From the NCBI RefSeq assembly GCF_018812025.1, contig NC_063044.1, positions 72,267,057-72,331,056 of the forward strand: a DNA stretch of 64,000 nucleotides. Direction: 5' to 3'. Of this stretch, positions 1-11,141 are shown piece after piece. This DNA is from Megalobrama amblycephala. Taxonomy: Eukaryota > Chordata > Actinopteri > Cypriniformes > Xenocyprididae. The notes below the pieces were generated by a model that saw nothing but the letters and a program-made list of their open reading frames with translations, was not told where the DNA came from and did not search any database. The position numbers and the translations under genes are program-made. Position 1 is the stretch's first letter. Every line of letters starts with the position of its first letter.

Positions 1-150
1 TAGTGTATTTTCGTTTACTGTTGTGAAATGGAAAATCAATAATCGCTAATCGAGAATCGTTAATAATCGAAAATCGACTGTAATCGAATCAGGACTTTAA
101 TAATCGTAATCGAATCGAATCGGGAAATCAGACAGATTAACCACCTCTAA
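1..150. repeat. ATCG-rich degenerate repeat end
   Basis: The stretch repeats short units such as AATCG and TCGAATCG and looks like the terminal part of an interspersed fish repeat of the 'aatcgaatcg' kind. A related motif occurs near 23985. It runs off the window start, so the other end cannot be judged. Confidence 0.45.
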
Positions 151-724
151 TTACTAAGCAGTTTATAAATACAGCTATAAACACTTTATTCTTGATTTAT
201 AACCATATCTATAATGTTTAATAATTATATTTTTATACATTATTAATGACCAATTTATCATTTCTAAATTAAGTATTACATTATTTACAAGCCAGTTATT
301 TAAGTTATCAGTGGTTCATAAGATCATTTATAAAGTGTAAGTAAATGATTAATAAAATATTTAAATGTACAAATTATTTAGAAAGTAATAGTTATTTAGT
401 GTGTTAATAAATAAATCCTGCAGGTTTCATTAAATCTAATTTAATGCTATTTAATGCCTTTTTAATGCCAATTTTTAAATTTTTTAATGCCTTATATATG
501 TCACTAAATGTCGATAGATGACGACATATGGCAATTAGAAAATTCATCATGTCATTGTTGTATTCGCATGGCCAAGTGTCAGACCTTTACATTTGTTTGC
601 TTCTTTGCTGCTACCCTTTTGATCACATAATGTATTTTAAAACAGCCAAATTACCAATAAAATTGTTTCATCTATATAGTTTTCTGTTTTTTGTTGTCAT
701 TCAATATGAAATGATGACTGAAAC
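151..724. other. AT-rich gap, no gene seen
   Basis: No convincing gene. Positions 418-495 carry several TTTAATGCC-type motifs that resemble, in reverse orientation, the GGCATTAAA-rich repeat at 15485-15590, so this is probably a decayed interspersed repeat. The small open frame at 528-782 has no recognisable feature and overlaps the minus-strand exon that follows. Confidence 0.4.
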
Positions 725-1554
725 CTTGCCATCCTTGCATCTTCCAGTAGTTAGCTCCTCTGCTGGTTCTTCTAGACCATGATGCTCCGTGAGGTGAGTG
801 TGGCTTGAAGAAGAGGTCTTTTGTGTTACTGTAATATAAGATAAAGTAATACTTTTTTTTGTTGCCAAAAAAGAGAAAAATCACAGGTTTTAAGTTACAT
901 TTGAAAGTGTTCAATTCTTTCTAAGAATGTTAAAACATGTATGTAAAATTAAGAACATTTAGGAAATGCTTACTTTTGGGTATTATGGCAGTTTGCATAT
1001 CTGCTGTTTTTTCTGCCCGCTGTAGAAGTGGAGTGTGGACTGCAGAAGAGGTCTCATTGTCTGTTACTGTAATATGATATTAAGCAACACTTTTATTAGT
1101 TTTGTCACCCAAAACAAAACAAATCAAAATGCAGGCTACAAGTTGCAATAAAAGTTTCCAATTTTTTTCTAAGAACCATCTATGTTCAAATTAATGGCTA
1201 AACAGTCTGAAAACGCTCACTTTTCTTGTTTAGGAAGAGCTCCTCCTGGAGATGTAAGTTTAGTTTCCTTAGTTGCAGCAGTTCTGCCTTCATCTCCCTT
1301 TTTTCTTCTTTTAAGCATTTAATTTTTTTCCCATTTTCTTCATTGGCCATCTCCTCCTCTCGCATCCTTTTTTTGAGGTTGTAATATTTGTCTTGCAGTT
1401 CCTTGTGCACAGCTATGGGGACATATTCCATGTTTGATTCAAAACTGCTCTGGACAACCTTTTTTTTTTCTTTTAGGATATCCATTAAATTCTTTTTTTT
1501 GTGCGTGTTTTGGACTGCTGCCTTCTTTTTTGTCTTGTCATTTGTTTTGTCACA
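725..1554 (-). CDS. coiled-coil gene fragment, three exons, possibly BEN-domain type
   Basis: Three minus-strand exons fit together: 1554-1221, 1066-974 and 828-725. Each start is preceded by AG and each end is followed by GT. Reading phase is preserved throughout: exon 1 leaves phase 1, exon 2 is 93 nt and keeps phase 1, exon 3 ends in phase 0. Exon 1 encodes a basic stretch, then a charged coiled coil of about 60 residues ending in LNLHLQEELFLNKK. Exons 2 and 3 are Ser/Thr-rich, and exon 3 ends with TTGRCKDGK. This layout recalls fish genes with a coiled coil before a BEN domain, but no BEN domain is in view, so the family name is a guess. Upstream and downstream exons are not identified. 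Exon 3's donor (GTTTCA) is weak. Exons 2 and 3 look like tandem duplicates. Confidence 0.5.
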
Positions 1555-1639
1555 CTTAAAAAAAACAAAAAAAACAAAACAGAAAATCAATGTCCAATTC
1601 TCACAAAAACCAAATACTCATATTATATACTGATTGTGA

Positions 1640-1740
1640 CTAGGGTTGTAACAATATACCAGTATGACGATGTATCACGGTATGAACACGTACGATTATC
1701 ATATTATGTACATTTGCTTATTTACAGTATAGTAAAAAAA
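1640..1740. repeat. fragment of TAGGGTTGTAAC-type interspersed repeat
   Basis: The segment starts with TAGGGTTGTAACAATATACC and continues with ACGATGTATCACGGTATGAA, a pattern seen at the ends of many vertebrate non-autonomous DNA transposons. No matching opposite end was found nearby. Confidence 0.4.
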
Positions 1741-2844
1741 AATAAATAAAGAATATTCAAATAAATCTATGTGTTCAACAAATTGAGAGAAGTCGATTCA
1801 TTTATTTGTTGGAAAATGTTTAAATGGCGCTTAAACGAGCATATTGAGTAGGCATACAACTGTTGTCATTGTAAATATTCCTTTCCACGATCCCAGAGAA
1901 TCAGAGATTATGGGTCAAAGTCAGTGGACAGACGGACACGAACACACTGTATTTTTATATTTATTTCAACACAAACAAAATCAAAACCCTAGGAGCTTGT
2001 CAACAGTTTAGTAGTGACTCTGCAAGGCACATTTTAAAAACGCTGGTTTAGTGTATTATGACATTATATTAAAAGATGTGCAGACGAGCCCTGAATATGA
2101 ATGCAGCGCGTTCTCCACACCGTATGCTTTAACAGATATGTACAGAATTTTGTGTTTGTCACGGTGCATTAAGCGTTTCTTCATTCTTGTTAAGCATTTG
2201 AATGTTCAAGTTCTACTAATTCACGAGCGGACTGAGAGTCAGACTCGCAAAAAGTAATGTTAATTGCATTAAACCAAACGATGTAAAAAAACACTTAGCA
2301 ATGTGATTCTTTTATTGAGTGATAAGCAGTGGGTTTAATCAGTGCCATTACTAAAAGTCGATTTGCCATCCGGCGTCTTCTCGTCATTGTCAGGCCTATA
2401 ATGTTTTAATGTAAGATGTCATAATTATATATTGCGTAATATGATATGATATATAATTATTATAATATTATTATATTATATTATGTTATTATATTATATT
2501 ATGTTATTACTATACAATACGATTTGATTTCCAAAATCACACACACACACAGACATATGTGAGTTTATTCTGATGCGTCATTGAGCGTTCGAGTTCAGCT
2601 TGCTTGCACTTAATGTAACGTTATATACACCTGGCTAGTCTGAGCCCTTATTTCTGGAAAGCCGTGATACTTCGACCTTGGAAACTTCTGATCATCATTC
2701 AAGACATCTAAGTATTGTGTTATAGGTGGTATTTTGTTAATTCAGTGTGTTAACTGTTTGTTGCCTTTTTTTTTTCTTTTCGTGATTTCATCTTCCCATT
2801 TACTTCAATTTACTTGTTGCTAGCATATTTTCCCTCGTGCGAAA
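1741..2844. other. gap upstream of the THAP transposase; AT-rich microsatellites
   Basis: No gene is supported. Positions about 2440-2515 hold an imperfect TTATA/TATTA repeat and 2538-2551 a short CA repeat. The segment directly before 2845 is the expected promoter and 5' UTR of the P-element-like gene, but no clear TATA box was recognised. Confidence 0.4.
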
Positions 2845-3363
2845 ATGTCTTGCTGTGTAGCATACATGTGTTCTAAGAGGCAAGTCTCTTCTTCCGAGTT
2901 AAGCTTTTTCAGGTAAGTACACTTTCTCCATCTGTATAATGCAAGATTATGAATTTTTGAATCACCATAACGTTACTTAAGTAAAAGTACAGTAAGAGTA
3001 TCTGATTTCAATCATGTTTATTTTCTATAAAATGCTATAAGTAAAATATAGATTATATTTTGTCAATATAGAGGATATATAAAATAGTGTAAATTAAAAT
3101 TAAATGCACTGGATGTGCTGGTTTTGGCCTCATCAGCAGCCAGCTGCAGTCATGACCATAGGTCACGAACTCAAACACCTGCAATTCAGAAACCAAGCCC
3201 AAAAACTAATTGTACTCTAAGTGATATGCCACAACAACAGGTTTATTTTAAATGAATGGCTGTCAATCATATATATTTGTTAATATAGGGAGTGTATGTG
3301 CATAATGTGTGTGTTTGTGCATGCACATGTCTGTACGTGCATATTCATATGGGTGTGTGTGTC

Positions 3364-4444
3364 ATATCTCATACACAAAATAAATATATTTGAAATATAT
3401 TTTTGGAATATATGCAAATATTTGAAATTGGCCCAATAAATATATTTAAGTTAAATATATGTAAATATGTTTACATATATTTTCATATATGTTTTAACTT
3501 TTGCAAATTGTTTCATTTGAAATATATTTTGAAATGTAAAAAGTTAACATTTTCACAAACAAACACATTTTCAGTTTATTTTTTTAGATAGACCACTTCA
3601 GCCGTGGATGTGGGCATGGGAGAGCAGTGCTGTACCACTTCCCCCACCCACATTTTTCCTACTGGTCGGGATTGAACAGGCAACCCTTCGGTTACAAGCC
3701 CAAAAGCCCTAACCAGTAGGCCACGGCCTCCTCTTTACTGACTTTATTGGCCTAAAATGACAATTTTATGTAATAACACACAGAATGCAGAGTTTTTTTT
3801 CCCCTATTTTAACAGAATTGAATACAGTTATTTAATAGTGTGTGTATGCAGTGTTAGACACTGAGTTCTATCTATTGTTTAAGTGCACTTCACTGTAGGA
3901 GTGTCACTGTTGTACTTGCATCATAAATATTGTGCATATTTTCAATATTTAAATGACTTCAGGAAAGATGTCAATAAAACAACAATAAATCTAATAATTC
4001 CACTTAGTGTTAGGTACATGCCACCTAATATGGCCTAATAGTCCTAGGAAAGGAACTATCTGTCATTTTACATTGCAGTAATTTAAATGTAAGTACAGTA
4101 CAATATATTATAGCTGTGTGTCATAATTCAGTAGTGAAATATAGCCTACTGTTGTGTATAGGGGAAAAGGTAGAGGAATTACTATGATCAAAATACATTT
4201 TCTACCCTTCTTTAGCAAGCTAAACATTTTATGACCATATATTTTGTCATATATTTTACATTACATGTTATAAATGTAAATATATTTCACAATATATTTT
4301 TGTTATATTTCAGAATATATTTCAAAATGATAAATATAAGTGAACAACAATGCAAATATATTTCAATGTATTTGAAATATATCCCACATATATTTTTGAC
4401 ACTTTAAAATATATTTCAATATATTTCTTTTGTGTATGGGATAG
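3364..4444. mobile_element. AT-rich MITE inside the THAP transposase intron
   Basis: The left end (ATATCTCATACACAAAATAA, 3364 on) is the reverse complement, with few differences, of the right end (...CTTTTGTGTATGGGATA, to about 4444). Both sides then carry runs of ATATTTGAAATATATTTT-like sequence, giving long, simple terminal inverted repeats. It sits wholly inside the 2913-4785 intron of the THAP transposase gene and is itself interrupted by a SINE. No clear target duplication was found. Superfamily not assigned. Confidence 0.55.
3592..3733 (-). mobile_element. tRNA-derived SINE
   Basis: On the minus strand from 3733 the sequence reads GAGGCCGTGGCCTACTGGTT, an RNA polymerase III A-box context, then an AACCGAAGGGTTGCC segment, then a B-box-like TGTTCAATCCC. 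This is the tRNA-like head of a fish SINE. The rest (CCGACCAGTAGGAAAAATG and on) would be its body. It lies inside the MITE at 3364-4444. Confidence 0.65.
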
Positions 4445-6964
4445 CCTATAGTGCCCAATTGAATGCTTTCTATCAATTTTAATATACCACCACAGCCACA
4501 TTTTATTGTTTTGGTTGGTTGTGAGTGACAGATCAGCTTTTGCATTGTCATTGCAATTGATTCTAAACTGGGGTGGGGGGTAGTGAGATCATTTTTGGGT
4601 AGCATGGCATGCAGATATTTTATGAGAAAAAAAACAAAACAATCCATCACTTCTCATCCTTTTGGTTTAATTTCCATTTAATTCATTGGATGAATTGAAT
4701 GACATGAAATTCATTAAATGTAAATGATATTAATTTCCATTTAATTCATTTTCTTGAACAATGTGATATGCTTTTTTCTTGTCAGGTTCCCCTTCAATGA
4801 CAAAGACAGGTTGCAGCAGTGGATACACTATGTCAAGAGAAAGAACTGGAGACCAAAGAAGTATTCTCGCCTCTGCTCCCTTCACACAGGACTGTTTCAT
4901 CCCTGTTCAGGGACGAAACACCCTTAAAGCAGACGCGGTGCCAACCATCTTCTACCCCCATTGCCAGGCAAAGGTCAAGGTGAGGCACACCAGAGTCAGT
5001 AAGAACACAACGGTAAGTAAGACTGACTCTAACACACAAGCTGTTAAATGCAGGAACTTCAGTCATGACCATGATTACATCAGTTGCACTCGCAGTGAAC
5101 CACTGACAGTCAAGATGAGTGTAGCCAGCTGCAGCCATAGCCATTCTGCAGATCATGGTGAATACACACTGAAAAAATCCCACAGTCCTCTAAAGAGGAA
5201 GGTGTCATTTGGTCAAAGTAGCTTGCGTCCTTACAAGAAAAAATTGAAGCTTCAAACGCAGAGAGTCAGAAGACTGAAACAGAAAGTGAAGTCTCTTTCT
5301 TCAGTTGTCACTGATCTGAAAGAGAAGCTGCTTATTTCCACCAGCTGTGCTGATATGCTGGAGGCTTCCTTTAGCGGTGTTGCTAAAGAAATTCTTACAA
5401 GGGCCAAGTGCAAGACTAAATCTCAAAGAATCTCTGATAATTTGAGATCTTTTGCCATGACTCTCCATTTCTACTCTCCAAAAGCTTATCAGTTTGTTCG
5501 TGAAAGCTTTGATTGTGTTCTGCCTCATCCTGAAACAATCAGGTCTTGGTACAGCAGTATTCCTGCAGACCCAGGCTTTACAGAGGCATCATTCGCTGCC
5601 CTACAATCCCATGTGGAGGACGGAAGGAAAGATGGTAAGGAGACTGTTTGTGCCCTTATGATGGATGAGATGGCCATTAGAAAGCATGTTGAATATGCTG
5701 AAGGGAAATTCCATGGGTATGTTGATGTAGGATGTGGCAAAGATGATGACTCTTTACCAGTAGCCAAGGATGCATTGGTCCTTATGGTTGTAGCTGTTAA
5801 TGGATCTTGGAAAATCCCTGTGGCTTACTTTCTCCTTGATGGTTAAGCGGACAAGAGAGAGCAAATATTGTCACACAGTGTCTTTACAAGCTGCATGACA
5901 TTGGAGTGCGCGTTGTTTCCCTGACATGTGATGGACCGTTTTGTCACTTCACCATGATGCAGGCTCTTGGAGCCAATATCACAGTTGGAAACATGAGGCC
6001 ATTCTTTCCTCACCCTGCAAATCCAAAGCAGGCTGTACATGTGGTTTTTGACGTGTGTCACATGATAAAACTCTTGAGGAATGCTTTTGCTGATGGACGT
6101 GTTTTCCAGACAGGCAGTGGCAAAGAGATTAGGTGGAAATACCTAGAAGACCTCAACAAACTTCAGGAGACGGAGGGCTTGAGGCTGGGTAATAAGCTGA
6201 AGATGGCACATATTCAGTGGAGGAATCAGAAGATGAAGGTAAATCTTGCCGCTCAAGTTTTCAGCAGCAGTGTTGCAGATGCTCTTGAATTCTGCAACAA
6301 GGCGCTCCACTTGCCTCAGTTTCATGGTTCTGAGGAAACCGTTGAATTTCTGAGAACAATCGATTTAGCTTTTGATGTTCTCAACAGCAGGAATCCTCTG
6401 GCAAAGGGTTCCAAAGCTCCTTTGAGAAGTTGTAATAAACTTCACATGCTAAGTCTGTTGGAGAGAGCTGAAAATTTCCTTCTGCAGCTCAGAGATAGCT
6501 CTGGGAGACATCTTCATGCAGGCCCTAGGAAAACGGGTCACATTGGATTTGTTGCCAGCTCCAGAAGCATTTCCAACATTTTTAAAGAGCTGGTTGAAGC
6601 ACAGGAGGCCCCTTGTAAGTATCTCCTTACTTACAAACTCAGTCAGGATCATCTTGAGCTGTTCTTTTCTGCAGTTAGGGCACGTGGAGGCTACAACAAC
6701 AACCCAACTGCCCGACAGTTCAAAGCTGCATACAAACGCCTCCTAGTGAGACATCAAGTGAAAAATGGAACAGGGAACTGTCTCATTAGAGATGGAACCA
6801 ACATGTTGGCAGTGACAGTTGTTCCAGCTTCTCGTCAATTTGATGTCACAGCAGCACTCCCTCTGGATTCTGACCACGACTACAGCATCTTACCTTATGT
6901 CGAGTCAATATCCGAGTTCAAGGACGCCGCTATCAATGTTCCCTCTAATTTTTTTTCTCGCTGA

Positions 6965-8075
6965 GCAAAACTTTTCTCTGTTGAGCGCACATTTTGGCCA
7001 CCTGAGCAAAAACATATTTTATATCAGACCTGTACAATGAACGTAAACACAAACACAAAAAAATGGTTTTATCATGCAACTATAACATTTAACTTTAATG
7101 TGCTGTTTCTATTTTATTTGACCCTTGATGTAACTTAGTGATTTATTAAATAATATGTTTGAAAACAAGCAGTTCAGTCACTAAATTAAGCACATTTTAG
7201 GTTACTTGAGATTTTTTCACATTGCTGTATTAACTGTACCAGTCTTTACCAAGAAATTCTATTAAAAAATAATTTCTGTCCTCCTGCAGGACAGTTCAAT
7301 TCTTTATAATAATATAATATGAGCAGTTACAATGATGGTTTAGGACAACCATAATGTGTTTTTGTACAGTCAATTATTAGCAACAGACAGTGTTAAAGGT
7401 GCTAAAGAAGATGTTTTGTTTTATACATTTTTGCAATATTACTTGAAACTGTCTTTACTAACTGATAAAAGACTATTTATTAGGTGCACTGAAAGTAATA
7501 ATATTAATATACATCATCTGTGCACGAGGTAGGGCCTTAAAAACATCAGGCAATCGTTTACGCGATCATCGCGTAAACGATTGGCCCTCTGGCTTGTCAA
7601 TCACTGCCATTACGTTCCTTGTGCGAGATGTGCGCGGCTGCATGCTCCAGTGACTTTCCACACTCCACAGGCGCCGCATGCAATGTTTTTGTCAGGAGAC
7701 AGGAGTAACAACTGCAGATTATGAGTTACCTGCTGTGAGTCCGACATAATGAATCCACTAACACGACACAGCGAATGCCGGTGGTAAACACTCGTGTTCC
7801 AATACTCGTGCATGAGTTTTGGGAGGCGTTCCTTTGAAATGTGTTGTGAAGGAGGGGGGTTGTTCTTACGCATGCGCTCATTTAAAAAACTCAGTAACAG
7901 TCTTTGGATTCTCAGTCGACGAAAAAATCCTCTCTATCACCTTTAAACCATCAAAATTACATGTTTATTGCTTATGAATTTCCCAGATTTTATATACCAG
8001 GAGGTTTCAAGATGTTTTGTGGCAAGGAGTCCTAAACAATCCCCTTGTGAGATCAATTTTTTATTAGGCTTACAT
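6965..8075. other. gap after the THAP transposase; no gene seen
   Basis: Likely 3' flank of the P-element-like gene, with several AATAAA-like sites but no clear one. The open frames here are short and featureless. The one notable structure is the 33-bp palindrome listed separately. Confidence 0.4.
7551..7583. repeat. perfect 16-bp palindrome with 1-bp centre
   Basis: CAATCGTTTACGCGAT is followed by C and then by its exact reverse complement ATCGCGTAAACGATTG. The CpG-rich arms stand out from the AT-rich surroundings. It could be a cruciform or hairpin, a dimeric binding site, or fused ends of a transposon. Confidence 0.9.
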
Positions 8076-8178
8076 TATAATATAATAAAATATAATATAA
8101 TATTTAAGTATTTATAATATAATAAAATATAATATAATATTTAAGTATTTAAACTGATATACAGTATTATATCAGTTT
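8076..8178. repeat. tandem AT-rich repeat plus short hairpin
   Basis: A unit of about 37 bp (TATAATATAATAAAATATAA and on, ending TTTAAGTATTT) occurs twice in tandem at about 8076-8150. It is followed by an 11-bp inverted repeat, AAACTGATATA / TATATCAGTTT, at 8151-8178. Confidence 0.7.
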
Positions 8179-8348
8179 AAAGGCTTCCATTTGTTTTAAT
8201 ATAGCCTATTATATAGTGACAACAAACTGAAGCATTTAACCGATCTGATAGCTAAATATTTTTATGAAAAGTGAACGTTAACTCGTTTATAGTTATCTAA
8301 ACATCCCTGAAACCCACAGCACCACCACACACAAAAATCTATTTAAAC

Positions 8349-9412
8349 CAGGGGTTTCAAACTCAAATTGTCGGGGGGCCGTTTCTGTGATTGACACCTC
8401 ATAGGAGGGCCATATTATCCTTCAAGCGCAAGAAAGCGCAACATTTCAGAAAATTTACTTTCCTTTGCATTATTTCTCATTTACTTCAAATTTCATTAGG
8501 CCTACTAAAATATTTTTATACCTATACTATAAATATCTTATTTACCATACTAAATGTAAACAGCAGTGTCTCTCTCATTGTTACAGAGTGTAATAATTAT
8601 ATAATACTATTACTAATATAATACTATTAATTGAAATAGTCTGGTGCGACTTCTCACATCCAACAAGATATATGGAATAAAAAATCAGTAATTTAGGAAC
8701 AAAACCAGCAACACTTGTGGCGTGGAGGGGTCAGAAATAAACAAAAAAACTGGAACTATATATCAACTTTATTTTGCCAAAAAAATAAAAATCTCTCATT
8801 GTTACATACATTATTAGTTTTTAACATCTAGTGGAAGTATTTTCCCTTACTTCATGTTAGCTTAAATAACATTAAAATCTTGCACTGAACAACACTGTAC
8901 TGAACAAATACAATCCCTGAATACATTTGTACACTTTGTTTCTTGACAGACACCTGCAGCGCTTGTGCTCACACAGCTGGGCCACATTTGTCCAAGATGC
9001 CGTTTAAGCATCGGTAACGTTTAATGGCTGCATCGGACGCGTTTCGGTGGTTTAAATCGGCGCTCATGACTTAAAGTCAAGTGCTTTTACTGTAATTTAG
9101 GCAAGCGCGCTCATAATAGAAGCGATTGAGAGCGCGGCTCATGGTTGCATAGCAACGACAGACGCCACTGGAGCGAAAGCGCATTGGAAAGGAGAATGTG
9201 GCGCGGCCGCTTATGTGACGCGATATGTGAATGCCCCTTAGAACGGCGACTTTTTCTTTGCATATCAGACAGGTAGCAACTAGAGAATAATAATAATAAT
9301 AATAATAATTTAGCGGGCCGGATTATGTTTTATTTTTGAGATCAGTTGCGGGCCGGGTAGAGGTGGTGGGCGTGCCGTAAATGGCCCGCGGGCCGGCAGT
9401 TTGAGACCACTG
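8349..9412. mobile_element. hAT-like non-autonomous element
   Basis: The left end CAGGGGTTTCAAACT and the right end, read as reverse complement, CAGTGGTCTCAAACT, match at 13 of 15 positions. CAGNGG-T-CTCAAACT ends are typical of Charlie-type hAT elements. Both ends run into GGGCC-rich sequence (GTCGGGGGGCCG; GCGGGCCGGC). There is no transposase frame inside. A TAA microsatellite lies at about 9289-9310. No 8-bp target duplication is visible, so the copy is old or its ends have drifted. Confidence 0.7.
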
Positions 9413-10360
9413 AACGTCTTTGCTGCTTACTTGGCGGCAGGGCCGGCGCTACCTATAGGCAGAGCAGGCAGTTGCCTAGGGCCTCGGGCATGGAGGAGGG
9501 GCCTCCTGCCTCCACTGCCGTAAGATCCCCCTAGCAAAAGGCTCTTTTTCCATTGGATATAAATGAATTCACAGTGATTCTCACTTGTAATGAAACCAAC
9601 TATTGTCACCGTATCAAAGTGGGTCTCACCTTCTAAACACATGAAAAAAAGTTACGAAAATGCAACTTTTCTGCAGCTGACTGGCTTTAAGTCATTGAAT
9701 TATGATTGCGCCGAAATGAACATCCTTCGTGAGGTGCAAAGCAAAACGCCAAAACAGGGACGCAAATAAGTGCAGTTCGTAATGTAGGTGTGCGAGTTGT
9801 CGTCATCTCTATTCTAAAAATAAACGTGTTCTGTCGATCGGCGTTATTTCTGGATAGATCATTTGCCGGTTTATGAGTTTAAAAGAGCACGAGCGCCGTC
9901 GACGCGTCCAGACTGCGACACTTTAAATTTGTGCGTAATGAATGACATCGCATCGGGAGCAGACTACATACTGAAGTAAAAGCAAAGTTCGTATTCAAAG
10001 TCAAAGAGCTAGAATATGCCATTACAGCACTAGAGTACTTTTTTTAATGTTTCAAAAACAGTATCTCAACTGTCTGTATCTTTTAAATTCTGCTGTTTAC
10101 ATTATTTTTCTAACGCAATACTTACTTTTGGTTTTCAAAACATACATATTGTTGTTATGTTTACTGAAAAATCAGGGTACAATTTTATAAAGTAATTAAG
10201 TATTTATGCTTAGAATTTTTCTTTTTATCTCTTTCACTTTTACCATATAGTAGTTGATTTGTGTAGCCTACACTCTTCTGTGGTTACATGAACATTTAAA
10301 ATCCACGGAACCTTTACACATAACACAAAAGGTTATTTACTGTGGGAAAAAATGGTTCCA

Positions 10361-11141
10361 CACTCTAAAAAATGCTGGGTTGAAAATGGACAAAGCCAGC
10401 GGTTGGGTTAAATGTTTGCCCAACGTGCTGCTGGGCAGTTTTTTTTTAACCCAACTGTTTAAAAATGACTATATGGCTGGCTTAAAATGAACCAAAAATT
10501 AAAAATCAGTCTAATTACTAGAGGCAACAATAATCAAAAGGGGAACATTTATTAATAAGCAACTTAAATGTTGATTGTTTAATTATTATTCATTAAACTT
10601 GTTAATACACTCAAAAAAAAAAAAAAAAATGCTGGGTTAAATATGGACAAACCCAGGGATTGGGTTGTTTTCACCCAGCCATTTTTTTCAACCAATTTTG
10701 GATTTATTTTTTTAGCCAGCAATATAGTAATATAGTAAAAGGCATGTTTTTGCTCATCCCCAAATAGGGGCAAATTTGTGGGGTATTTTAAGCTGAAACT
10801 TGACCAGACCAGTGAGTTATATTGCATCTTGTGAAAGAGGGCATAATATGTGCCCTTTAACCCAACCTGCTGGGTTTGTCCATATTTAACCCAACTTGGG
10901 TTGTTTTTAACCCAGCATTTTTTTTAGAGTGTAAATGTTCATTTATTAAACATATTAATACATGTTAATTTTCAGCATACTTTGGGTTTATTTTAAGTAA
11001 GCAATACAGTCATTTTTACACAATAGTTGAGTTAAAAAAACATTTAACCCAACCGCTGGTTTAAAACACCCCAATTGCTGGGTTTGTCCCTTTTCAACCT
11101 AAATTGGTTTTTTTTTTTTAACTCAGCATTTTTTTAGAGTG
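10361..11141. mobile_element. MITE, middle of a nested set
   Basis: The ends are CACTCTAAAAAATGCTGGGT and ACTCAGCATTTTTTTAGAGTG, inverted. Internal motifs such as AACCCA, GGGTTA and CCAGC recur in both orientations. It lies inside MITE 10270-11242 and holds a second copy of its own family at 10608-10932. Confidence 0.65.
10608..10932. mobile_element. MITE, innermost, same family as its host copy
   Basis: It starts CACTCAAAAAAA...ATGCTGGGTTAAAT and ends AACCCAGCATTTTTTTTAGAGTG, with TA on both sides, which suggests a TA target. The ends and internal motifs match the surrounding copy at 10361-11141. Part of the arrangement could be tandem duplication rather than insertion, because flanking ATTTATTAA-type sequence occurs on both sides. 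Confidence 0.6.

Larger units (their letters stand above)
2845..6964 (+). pseudogene. P-element-like THAP transposase, two frameshifts
   Basis: Exon 1 (2845-2912) starts MSCCVAYMCSKR, the C-x4-C half of a THAP zinc-binding domain, and ends at a GTAAGT donor. Exon 2 starts at 4786 after CAG and continues in phase with FPFNDKDRLQQW and the C-x2-H pair (CSLH, 4874-4885). The frame is lost just after 4885 and regained in another frame at DAVPTIF, the usual end of a THAP domain. A coiled-coil region (about 5230-5330) and an RNase H-like core follow: MMDEM (first Asp, about 5660), SLTCDGP (second Asp, about 5925) and SQDHLELFFSAVRARGG (Glu, about 6650). A second frameshift near 5843 looks like loss of one T. 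The layout matches P-element/THAP9-type transposases, which cut and paste DNA in the nucleus. As written, no full-length protein can be made. Terminal inverted repeats were not found. Confidence 0.85.
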
